A model generated the notes under the pieces. That model searched no databases and was not told the DNA's origin. It worked only from the letters and a program-made list of their open reading frames with translations. Both the position numbers and the translations under genes were made by a program. A stretch of DNA of 14,183 bases from an uncultured Collinsella sp. (GTDB taxonomy: Bacteria > Actinomycetota > Coriobacteriia > Coriobacteriales > Coriobacteriaceae), in NCBI GenBank assembly GCA_958418185.1, contig CATZEP010000027.1, positions 1 through 14,183 on the forward strand, given 5' to 3'. Within the stretch, counting starts at the first letter, position 1, and every line of letters starts with the position of its first letter. This document shows, piece by piece, positions 1-5,737 of the stretch.

Positions 1-8
1 ACGCGCGG

Positions 9-197
9 TCATGGCAGAGGTGCAGGTGTCTCCGGTGGGGCGGCGCCGCAGAAGTGGTTGACTGCCACGGCGACACCGTAGACCGTCTCGGTTGGAATAA
101 GCGCCAGGCCACCGCGACCGAGTAGCTCGGCCGTACGCTCGACGGCGAGCCGATGCGGCTCACGCGTTCCCTCGAATACCCGATAGACCGTCTGCAT
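9..197 (-). pseudogene. N-terminus of Sua5/YciO/YrdC L-threonylcarbamoyladenylate synthase, stopping early
   Basis: Only the first 62 codons are readable. Residues about 30-45 carry the YrdC-fold signature IPTETVYGVAVAV, which in Sua5/TsaC lies in the ATP- and threonine-binding fold. This family makes threonylcarbamoyl-AMP, the donor for the t6A37 modification of ANN-decoding tRNAs, in the cytoplasm. Full-length proteins have about 200 or more residues, so this product would not be functional if the TGA at 9-11 is real. Both other minus-strand frames stay open from about position 60 to the window edge, so a single-base frameshift (biological or assembly) could restore the gene; nothing beyond base 1 can be seen. 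The ATG at 195-197 follows AAGGGG about ten bases upstream. Position after prfA and prmC matches the classical prfA-prmC-sua5 order. Family identity is firm; pseudogene status is uncertain because the window cuts the gene. Confidence 0.6.
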
Positions 198-331
198 GTG
201 TATGCCAGCCCCTTACGCTCTGGTGCAAGTTTATTTACTGTGGGGCATTCTCGCACGAAACGTTCAACCTATTTGCCCAGAGCGCATGTTGGTTTGGTGA
301 GCGGCTCTAGTAGTCGGTGAAAGTGAGGGGG

Positions 332-778
332 TTATTGGACTGCGACGAACTTCTTTGGCCTGCCGGCGTGGCGTTCTTGGGCGGCGTAGCGCTCGATGCT
401 GTCTATCGTTATCATCCGACGGCCGTCGACGAGTTCAACATCGAGCTTTCCGGCTTTGACCAGCGCGGTAATCCGCGGAGCGGAAACTTTGAGGTCCAGC
501 GCTGCGTCTTTAAATGTTCGGCACGCCGCTTCCCGAGCGTCCTCGTGGTCGATTTCGACTGAAAGGGTCACGACCTCGGCCAAGCGTTCGTACCCTGCCG
601 GAGTCAAACCGTTGTTGAGGTCGTCGGCCAAAAACGCCATCAGTGCCTCGGTGGCATGGGCAATCGCTTCTTCGCGCGTATCGCCATCGGCAAAGGCGCC
701 GGGAATCTGCGGGAAGCTAGCGCAGTAACCGTCGTCTTCTTTTATGAGAACGCAGTCATAGGTAAATCGCTGCCTCAT
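332..778 (-). CDS. hicB: HicB-family antitoxin with C-terminal excisionase-like DNA-binding domain
   Basis: 148 residues. Residues 1-60 form a HicB-like (partial RNase H-like) domain: a first strand with YDCVLIKEDDGYCASFPQIPG, then the GDTREEAIAHATEAL helix typical of HicB. Residues about 95-142 (VSAPRITALVKAGKLDVE...GRRMITIDSIERYAA) look like an excisionase/MerR-type winged helix ending in a basic GRPKK tail, instead of the ribbon-helix-helix or XRE domain more often seen in HicB. The family neutralises HicA and represses its own operon. I chose ATG 776-778 because TTGGAGG lies just upstream; a longer frame to 823 would overlap hicA and lacks such a site. The start is 12 bases after the hicA stop, so the two are translated from one message. 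The order toxin-then-antitoxin is normal for hicAB. Confidence 0.88.
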   Translation of the reverse strand: MRQRFTYDCVLIKEDDGYCASFPQIPGAFADGDTREEAIAHATEALMAFLADDLNNGLTPAGYERLAEVVTLSVEIDHEDAREAACRTFKDAALDLKVSAPRITALVKAGKLDVELVDGRRMITIDSIERYAAQERHAGRPKKFVAVQ

Positions 779-789
779 TTTGCCTCCAA

Positions 790-975
790 CTACCATCCAG
801 CTTGGCGACGAATACTTGCCCACGTGCCCTTCTTTGGTCGATCACCACCAGAACCGTTCACGGTGACAACGCGGTCACCAGAAACATACTTAGCATGACT
901 ACCGACTTGCGCGACCTTCACGAATCCATCGTGCTTGAGTAGGGCAATGATTTCCCGAAAGGTAGGAGGTTGCAT
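790..975 (-). CDS. hicA: HicA-family mRNA interferase toxin
   Basis: 61 residues, the usual size for HicA. The double-stranded-RNA-binding-like fold is visible as REIIALLKHDGFVKVAQVGSHAKYVSG, with the catalytic histidine in GSH (residue 27), then a strand RVVTVN and the C-terminal KKGTWASIRRQAG motif typical of the family. HicA binds and cleaves mRNA when free of HicB and slows growth. The start ATG at 973-975 has AGAGGT a few bases upstream. The gene lies first in a two-gene unit with hicB and is preceded by a palindromic A/T-rich promoter. It separates prmC from the sua5-like gene, which are commonly adjacent, so the pair looks like an insertion into a housekeeping cluster. Family assignment is secure; activity is inferred from the intact catalytic motif. 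Confidence 0.9.
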   Translation of the reverse strand: MQPPTFREIIALLKHDGFVKVAQVGSHAKYVSGDRVVTVNGSGGDRPKKGTWASIRRQAGW

Positions 976-998
976 GGGCCGACCTCTTTCAGCCGTCC

Positions 999-1029
999 TA
1001 ATTATAAACTACTTTATAATTTTTGCTAA
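999..1029 (-). promoter_or_regulatory. hicAB promoter with overlapping palindromic operator
   Basis: On the minus strand a perfect TATAAT lies at 1006-1001, 17 bases downstream of TTAGCA (1029-1024; four of six matches to TTGACA). The -10 box falls inside a perfect inverted repeat at 1001-1020, arms ATTATAAA and TTTATAAT with a 4-base spacer CTAC. A bound repressor there would block RNA polymerase, and HicB with its DNA-binding tail is the obvious candidate. The palindrome also presents a second TATAAT reading the other way. The start of hicA is 26 bases from the -10 box. Promoter and palindrome are read directly; binding by HicB is inference. Confidence 0.7.
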
Positions 1030-1050
1030 CCAGTTAATAAATATTACTGG
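1030..1050. repeat. Short inverted repeat over the prmC stop codon
   Basis: Arms CCAGT (1030-1034) and ACTGG (1046-1050) enclose an 11-base A/T-rich centre, and the prmC stop TAA (1046-1044) lies in the right half. It could be a second operator half upstream of the hicAB promoter or a weak 3' hairpin of prmC. Five base pairs is little, so this is tentative. Confidence 0.3.
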
Positions 1051-2294
1051 CGCTGTTTGGGCTCGGTGACGATGGCTCGAACGATGCGGGGACGATCGGT
1101 AAGGTCACGGACGATGCGCACGTCCGAGAGACCCGCCTGGCGGCAGAGCTCGGCGGCGACGTCGAGGGCACCCTCGTAGAGCTCGCAGGCAAACAGGCCG
1201 CCGGCGCGCAGCATATAGGGCGCCGCATTGAGCAGGCGGCGGAAGATATCAAGGCCATCGGCACCGCCCTCGAGCGCCAAATCGGGCTCGAAGTCCTTGA
1301 CCTCGTGCGGCAGCGAGCGCATGACGTCGGTCGGAATGTAAGGCGGGTTGGAGACGAGCACGTCGAAGGTGCCCCATTCCTCGCGGGGGATAGAGCTCAC
1401 CAGGTTGGTGAGGCTGAAGGCAACCTCATCTGCCGTGAGACCGAGGGCATCGCGGTTTTTGGTGGCCAGATCGATGGCGCGCGACTCGATATCGGTGGCG
1501 GTGCAGGTGACGTGACCGCGGCGCTCCCAGGCAAGGGAGAGCGAGATGCAGCCCGTGCCGCAGCCGACCTCGAGAACGCGGGCAGTGCGGGGCTCGGCTG
1601 GGGCAGGCGCAGCGGCATCCTGAGCTGAAGCCGTCTCCTGGTCGGCGCCTTCGATGGCGATGCCGTATTCGTCGAGCTCGGGCTCGGCGGCCTCCTCGGC
1701 CTCGGCATCTGCTGCCTGCGCGGCGGCTTCCTCGGCCTCGCGGTCGGCCAGTTCCTCGGCATAGGCACGGCTGCCCAGTACGTCGCTGCCTAGCGCCGCC
1801 TCATCGGCAGCTGTGAGGTTAGCGGCACGGCGCTCGGCCGTCGCTCGCTCGTCGGCCAACGCGGCTTCGGCTTTGCGCGCTTGCTCGACCTCGTCGTTCC
1901 AGGGCAGCTCAACGCGCTGACGGGCGGCAGCCTCGGGGCTCAGCACCTCGGCATCCAGATAATTGAGGACTTCCTCGACGAGCATCTCGGTCTCGGGACG
2001 CGGAATGAGTACGCCGGGGGCGCACGCGACGTCGATCATGCGGAACTGCGTGCTGCCGGTGATGTACTGCAGCGGCTCGCCCTTGGCGCGGCGGACGACC
2101 GCCGCGTGCATGGTCTCGAGCTGCGCCGCATCGAGCGTCTCGTCCATACGCATATATAAGTCGATGCGCGCCAGACCCGTGGCTGCGCACAGCAGCCATT
2201 CGGCAGAAAGACGGGGATGCTCCTCACCGCGCTCGGCCAGGTACTCCTTGGTCCACTCGAGACAACGCTTGATGGTCCAGATCTCGTTTGCCAT
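1044..2294 (-). CDS. prmC: Release factor glutamine methyltransferase PrmC with long Ala/Glu-rich insertion
   Basis: 416 residues against about 280 for typical PrmC. Residues 1-113 are the helical N-terminal domain that grips the release factor (KGEPLQYITGSTQF at 71-84, IPRPETEMLVEEVL at 97-110). Residues about 237-416 are the class I methyltransferase: SAM loop LEVGCGTG (241-248), acidic strand end TATDIES (265-271), and catalytic NPPY at 316-319. PrmC N5-methylates the glutamine of the GGQ motif in RF1 and RF2. Between the domains lies a low-complexity acidic stretch (about 114-236), rich in Ala and Glu, absent from the E. coli type. The start is ATG 2292-2294 after GGGGAGGA; an in-frame ATG 25 codons upstream lacks this support. 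It is downstream of its substrate gene prfA but separated by about 600 bases, so it probably has its own promoter. Confidence 0.93.
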   Translation of the reverse strand: MANEIWTIKRCLEWTKEYLAERGEEHPRLSAEWLLCAATGLARIDLYMRMDETLDAAQLETMHAAVVRRAKGEPLQYITGSTQFRMIDVACAPGVLIPRPETEMLVEEVLNYLDAEVLSPEAAARQRVELPWNDEVEQARKAEAALADERATAERRAANLTAADEAALGSDVLGSRAYAEELADREAEEAAAQAADAEAEEAAEPELDEYGIAIEGADQETASAQDAAAPAPAEPRTARVLEVGCGTGCISLSLAWERRGHVTCTATDIESRAIDLATKNRDALGLTADEVAFSLTNLVSSIPREEWGTFDVLVSNPPYIPTDVMRSLPHEVKDFEPDLALEGGADGLDIFRRLLNAAPYMLRAGGLFACELYEGALDVAAELCRQAGLSDVRIVRDLTDRPRIVRAIVTEPKQRQ

Positions 2295-2684
2295 GGGGTC
2301 CTCCCCTCTTAAGCGCCAGGCGGCGCGCGAATGTCGGAGCAGATTGTACGCGAGGCCAGCGCTTGGCAAGAGACGATTGAAGGCGATTATCGAGAATCAG
2401 CCCAGAATTTTGCACCGGGCTCGCTCAAAGTGTTCATTCGCCGACGTCTAGATTTGCATTCGTCAAGCTTTTGGCAAGGTTGCCCCAAAACTAACCAATA
2501 TCTAACCAAACGCTTGCCACATCACTTGACGCGCAACGCGTCAAAAATCACCCCGCGACTTCTTGGACGATTTTTCAAGCAATATTTTCAATTGCAGATG
2601 CATACCGTTAATTGCTTTCAGCAGGTAGACAGCTTGAAGTCTATCAAAGACGATTGAATAACATCTCAAAGCAATAAGCCCAAC
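2295..2684. other. A/T-rich intergenic stretch upstream of prmC, no gene seen
   Basis: No convincing coding frame on either strand; the 108-codon plus-strand frame at 2331-2657 has no family features and no ribosome binding site. The stretch from about 2440 is markedly richer in A/T than the genes. It holds a perfect hairpin or operator-like repeat with arms TTGACGCG (2526-2533) and CGCGTCAA (2537-2544), and a direct repeat CTAACCAA at 2491-2498 and 2502-2509. A prmC promoter should lie here, but I cannot point to a clear -35/-10 pair. Confidence 0.5.
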
Positions 2685-2713
2685 CTAGTCGTTTAAGAAC
2701 GTCCCCAATGACC
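2685..2713 (+). repeat. Dispersed repeat family A, single half-unit (copy 1)
   Basis: The half-unit reads CTAGTCGTTTAAGAACG followed by TCCCCAATGACC. The same half-unit forms the arms of the palindromes at 4169-4222 and 8750-8806, and only a few bases differ. Here only one half is present, with no inverted partner next to it. Confidence 0.75.
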
Positions 2714-2750
2714 ACCTCTAAGGCGCCGCAGGTTGAGCATAAGTCAGCGA

Positions 2751-2848
2751 AAACGCCCCTAAGCGAGCAAGGTGACGTGAAAGAGGAGGGAAGCGTACTT
2801 CGGTACGCGACCGACGATTGAACGTCAGATTGCCGCTTAGGGGCGTTT
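2751..2848 (-). terminator. Large structured hairpin downstream of prfA (terminator or small RNA)
   Basis: A 98-base imperfect palindrome. The outer stem is a perfect 15 bp (2751-2765 with 2834-2848). It continues past a one-base bulge into GCAA/TTGC (2767-2770 with 2830-2833), a GG/GA internal loop, and TGACGT/ACGTCA (2773-2778 with 2822-2827). In the apical region is a 6-bp hairpin GCGTAC-TTCG-GTACGC (2793-2808) with a stable TTCG loop on the plus strand. On the minus strand the outer stem is followed by TTTT, as in an intrinsic terminator for prfA, but the loop is far larger than needed. A structured RNA or a mobile palindromic element is possible. Confidence 0.65.
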
Positions 2849-2861
2849 GCAGCGTCGAGCC

Positions 2862-2889
2862 GTTACGCGGTTTGGTAAAACCGCGTAAC
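2862..2889 (-). repeat. Hairpin just after the prfA stop codon
   Basis: Perfect 12-bp stem, arms GTTACGCGGTTT (2862-2873) and AAACCGCGTAAC (2878-2889), with a 4-base loop, starting three bases after the prfA stop. There is no T-run after it, so it is not a standard intrinsic terminator. A similar hairpin at 8898-8919 follows galM, and both are followed by the same CGACGCTGC block, so it looks like part of a recurring 3' module. Confidence 0.7.
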
Positions 2890-2892
2890 CCA

Positions 2893-3960
2893 CTACACAG
2901 CCTGCGCCAGCTTCTCGGCTCGCTCGGCGGCGGCGAGCGCCTCGATGACGGTGCCGAGCTGATCGCCCAGAAGGACGCCGTTGTAGGTGGAGTTGAAACC
3001 GATGCGGTGATCGGTCACGCGGTCCTGGGGCTGGTTATAGGTACGGATCTTCTCGGAACGGTTGCCGTGGCCAATCTGGCTCTGGCGCTCGGCGCCGAGC
3101 TCGGCCTGCTGCTTCTCGAGCTCCATCTCGTACAGACGGGCGCGCAGCATCTGCATGCAGACCTCGCGGTTCTGAATCTGGGAACGCTGCTCTTGCGACT
3201 GCACCACGGTGTTGGTGGGCAGGTGGGTGATACGCACGGCGGAGTAGGTGGTGTTAACGCACTGACCGCCAGGGCCCGAAGCGCAGTAAGTGTCGATACG
3301 CAGGTCGGACTGGTTGATCTGGACGTCAATCTCCTCGGCCTCGGGAAGCACGGCGACGGTTGCCGTTGAGGTCTGGATGCGGCCCTGGGACTCGGTCTTG
3401 GGAACGCGCTGGACGCGGTGCACGCCGGACTCGAACTTCATGACGGAGTAGACGCGGTCGCCCTCGACCTTGAACTCGATGGACTTAAAGCCGCCGGCCT
3501 CGCTGGGGCTGGAATCGAGCACGGTGGTCTTCCAGCCGCGCGACTCGCAGAAGCGCTGGTACATCTTGTACAGGTCACCGGCGAAGATGGCCGCCTCGTC
3601 GCCACCGGCGGCGGAGCGGATCTCGACGATGGTGTTCTTGTCGTCGTTGGGGTCGCTCGGGATGAGCATGTACTTAATGTCTTCCTCGAGCTGGGGAAGC
3701 TTGGCCTCGTTTTCGGAGATGTCCATCTGGAGCATCTCCTTCTCATCGGCATCGGTGGTATCGTGGAGCATTTCCTTGGCAGCCTCGATGTCATCGAGCG
3801 CGCCGATGTACTCGCGCGAGGCGGCGATGAGGTCGGACTGGTGCGCGTACTCCTTGTTGAGACGCGTGAACTCCTTAATATCGGAGGCGACGGCCGGGTC
3901 GGAGAGCTTCTTCTCGAGCTCCTCGTAGGCCTTGATGATCTTTTCGAGCTTGTCGCGCAT
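2893..3960 (-). CDS. prfA: Peptide chain release factor 1 (RF1)
   Basis: 355 residues, normal RF1 length. RF1 reads UAA and UAG in the ribosomal A site and triggers peptidyl-tRNA hydrolysis. Visible are the coiled N-terminal domain (about 1-100), the PCRF domain with VEIRSAAGGDEAAIFAGDL (112-130), the stop-codon recognition tripeptide PKT (187-189, RF1 PxT type) in HRVQRVPKTESQGR, and the catalytic GGQ at 231-233. The GGQ context is SGPGGQCVNTTYSAVR, with Cys and Tyr where E. coli RF1 has His and Asp. The C-terminus carries the expected GNRSEKIRTYNQPQDRVTDHR block. ATG 3958-3960 is preceded by AAAGGAG at 8 bases. The modifying enzyme PrmC is the next gene on the same strand. RF2 would instead carry SPF and a programmed frameshift, neither seen. 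Confidence 0.97.
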   Translation of the reverse strand: MRDKLEKIIKAYEELEKKLSDPAVASDIKEFTRLNKEYAHQSDLIAASREYIGALDDIEAAKEMLHDTTDADEKEMLQMDISENEAKLPQLEEDIKYMLIPSDPNDDKNTIVEIRSAAGGDEAAIFAGDLYKMYQRFCESRGWKTTVLDSSPSEAGGFKSIEFKVEGDRVYSVMKFESGVHRVQRVPKTESQGRIQTSTATVAVLPEAEEIDVQINQSDLRIDTYCASGPGGQCVNTTYSAVRITHLPTNTVVQSQEQRSQIQNREVCMQMLRARLYEMELEKQQAELGAERQSQIGHGNRSEKIRTYNQPQDRVTDHRIGFNSTYNGVLLGDQLGTVIEALAAAERAEKLAQAV

Positions 3961-4168
3961 GGCAGGACTCCTTTATATGCGTGAAGGTGAAAATCGGCAG
4001 AATTGATGGGGCGCATGGCGCCACTGCGGGGGTAAGCCCAGCTAGAACATGTCGATCCTCAGATACATGCGCATCCCTTCGCGTATGGGGTACATAGTTG
4101 CGGTCTAACCCATACATGATAGCGTGCGCAGGCAAACCTGCATATAACCCGCACGGAATGAGTGGACG
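3961..4168. other. Intergenic leader region upstream of prfA
   Basis: About 200 bases upstream of prfA with no supported gene. The prfA ribosome binding site lies at its left edge. A/T-richer segments around 4080-4145 could hold the prfA promoter, but no convincing -35/-10 pair is visible. No tRNA-like fold was found. Confidence 0.4.
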
Positions 4169-4222
4169 TAGCCGTTGGGGACGCTCCTTAACGACTAGTC
4201 GTTTAAGAACGCCCAACGGCTA
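4169..4222. repeat. Dispersed palindromic repeat family A (copy 2, full)
   Basis: Two half-units meet head to head on ACTAGT. The outer arms TAGCCGTTGGG (4169-4179) and CCCAACGGCTA (4212-4222) pair perfectly, and the centre AACGACTAGTCGTT (4190-4203) is itself a perfect palindrome. The left half has GACGCTCC where the other copies have GACGTTCT, so the two arms have diverged somewhat. It lies between the M20 peptidase stop and prfA and abuts a family B hairpin. Confidence 0.8.
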
Positions 4223-4249
4223 ACAAAGGGACTGTCGCTTTGTCACATT
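4223..4249 (-). repeat. Dispersed hairpin family B, degenerate copy at M20 stop
   Basis: On the minus strand, immediately after the peptidase stop, the sequence reads AATGTGACAAAGCGACAG then TCCCTTTGT. The start matches the perfect hairpin at 10935-10967; the other arm is cut short at ACAAAG and runs straight into family A copy 2. The inner stem ACAAAG/CTTTGT remains, so it may still act as a weak terminator. Confidence 0.6.
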
Positions 4250-5665
4250 CTAGAGCGTTTGAAGCAGAGCGATGAAAAAGCGGATACCCTGGAGGTAGGC
4301 GCGGCGGGTGATGCGCTCGTTGGTGCCGTGGACGCCGCGATCGCACTCGTCGTCATCAACCACAAAGGCCGAGAAGCGAATGCACTCAGGGCAAATGCGC
4401 TGGTAGTTGGCAGCGTCGGTCGCACCGATCACGGTCGAGGGCACAATTGCCACTGGCTCGAATGATCCATTTTCCTCCGTCCCCTTTGGATCACGGAAAT
4501 AGCGGGCGGCGATGGAGCGAACCGCCTCGAGGCCGGGGCCACCGATGCGCAGGGACGGCGAGGGTTCGGAGCTGCCGGGGCCGAGCTCGACCTCGACACG
4601 GTCGGCGAGCCCCGCCCCGGCAACCGCCTCACGGCAGCGCGCCACAACGTCGGCCACGCTCGTGCCCTCGAGCATGCGGAAGTTGATGTTGGCCCACATA
4701 TCCTGCGGCATTACGTTGGCGCCGGTGCTGCCACCCTCGATCTGCGTGGGTGCGCAGGTGGTCGTCACCAGCGGATAGAGCTTCTTGCTGGCGAGGCAAT
4801 CGCGGACAATGGCGCCCCCGTTGGCGGCAATTTCATCCGCCGTGTAGAGCCCCAGCTCGACGAGCTGGGCGGCAAGCAAGTCGGTCACGCGCGTCGGCCA
4901 CTCGATATCGCAGATTGCGGTGATGGCACGGCTGAGCACCTCGAGCGACGTGCCGCCGTAGGGGTTAGAAGAATGTCCACCCTCACTCTTCGTCTTGAGC
5001 ACGATATCGGCATAGCCCTTCTCCGCGAGGTCGGCGTGCATGAGCCAACCCTCGCCCGCGCTGTACTCGGCATCCGAAACGATGCGGTAGTCGCCCTCGT
5101 CGATCAGGTATTCAAGTTCAACGCCGCGTTCCTCGAGCACGCGGCCGATTGCTCCCGCGCCGTACTGCGTGGTTTCCTCGTCCTGGCCAAAAGCGAGCAG
5201 CAGGGAACGCTTGTGCTCCCAGCCGTGCGCCAACGCATACTCAACCGCCTCGAGAATGCCTGCGACCTGGTCTTTCATGTCGATGGCACCGCGACCCCAA
5301 ATGTAGGTGTCGTCCACATGTCCGCTAAAGGGGGCATACGTCCAGTCAGCCTCGGTGCCGGGCACCACGGGGACCACGTCCATGTGGCCCATGAGCATGA
5401 CGGGTTTGAGGGCGGGGTCGGAACCGCTAAGTGTCACCAATAGCGAATGGTCGATAAGCTCGACCTCGCCCGCCGCAAATACGTGCGGCCAGGCCTGCTG
5501 CATATAGGCGCGCAGGTCGTCGAACGGCTGCCAGTCCACCGCCTCGGCATCCATGCTCGAGATGGTCGGAAACGACAGCACGCGCCCCAGGCGCTCGCAC
5601 GCGCCAGTTTCATCCAAATCGGCAAAATCGTCCTCATGCGCAAAGAAGCGCCAAACCTCGGCCAT
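4250..5665 (-). CDS. M20 family metallopeptidase (carboxypeptidase/dipeptidase-like)
   Basis: 471 residues, in the size range of M20 dipeptidase and Pm20d1/carboxypeptidase S-like enzymes. These di-zinc enzymes cleave amide bonds of dipeptides or N-acyl amino acids. Metal and catalytic residues are in place: GHMDVVP (His94, Asp96), GRGAIDMKD (Asp129), the glutamate pair in GQDEET (163-164), LIDEGD near 188-192, and a C-terminal VHGTNE histidine (about 446). The inserted dimerisation domain starts near SEGGHSSNP. No signal peptide, so cytoplasmic. ATG 5663-5665 follows AAAGGATG. The gene is 72 bases downstream of an amino-acid ABC ATPase with a hairpin between, so it may be only partly co-transcribed. 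The exact substrate cannot be told; succinyl-diaminopimelate desuccinylase and acetylornithine deacetylase are less likely given the length. Confidence 0.88.
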   Translation of the reverse strand: MAEVWRFFAHEDDFADLDETGACERLGRVLSFPTISSMDAEAVDWQPFDDLRAYMQQAWPHVFAAGEVELIDHSLLVTLSGSDPALKPVMLMGHMDVVPVVPGTEADWTYAPFSGHVDDTYIWGRGAIDMKDQVAGILEAVEYALAHGWEHKRSLLLAFGQDEETTQYGAGAIGRVLEERGVELEYLIDEGDYRIVSDAEYSAGEGWLMHADLAEKGYADIVLKTKSEGGHSSNPYGGTSLEVLSRAITAICDIEWPTRVTDLLAAQLVELGLYTADEIAANGGAIVRDCLASKKLYPLVTTTCAPTQIEGGSTGANVMPQDMWANINFRMLEGTSVADVVARCREAVAGAGLADRVEVELGPGSSEPSPSLRIGGPGLEAVRSIAARYFRDPKGTEENGSFEPVAIVPSTVIGATDAANYQRICPECIRFSAFVVDDDECDRGVHGTNERITRRAYLQGIRFFIALLQTL

Positions 5666-5691
5666 GACATCCTTTCGATTGTGACGACAAA

Positions 5692-5712
5692 GGCCGCCCC
5701 ACGGGAGCGGCC
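5692..5712 (-). terminator. Hairpin between the ABC ATPase and M20 peptidase genes
   Basis: Stem GGCCGC/GCGGCC extended by two G-C pairs and a G-U pair around a three-base loop. On the minus strand it is followed by TTTGTCG, a short and interrupted T-run. It could end most ABC-operon transcripts while letting some polymerase through into the peptidase gene. Confidence 0.55.
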
Positions 5713-5737
5713 CTGCAACGCAAGAGTTTGCGGTCGG

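Noticed and set aside
332..823. Longer hicB reading frame starting at 823
   Set aside because: It would overlap hicA, and the ATG at 776-778 has an ideal TTGGAGG site and matches the HicB N-terminus.
2331..2657. Plus-strand open frame (108 codons) upstream of prmC
   Set aside because: Lies in A/T-rich intergenic DNA where chance stops are few only by accident; no ribosome binding site and no family resemblance.
4017..4160. Possible tRNA or riboswitch in the prfA leader
   Set aside because: No acceptor stem, T-loop sequence or known riboswitch core could be found by eye.
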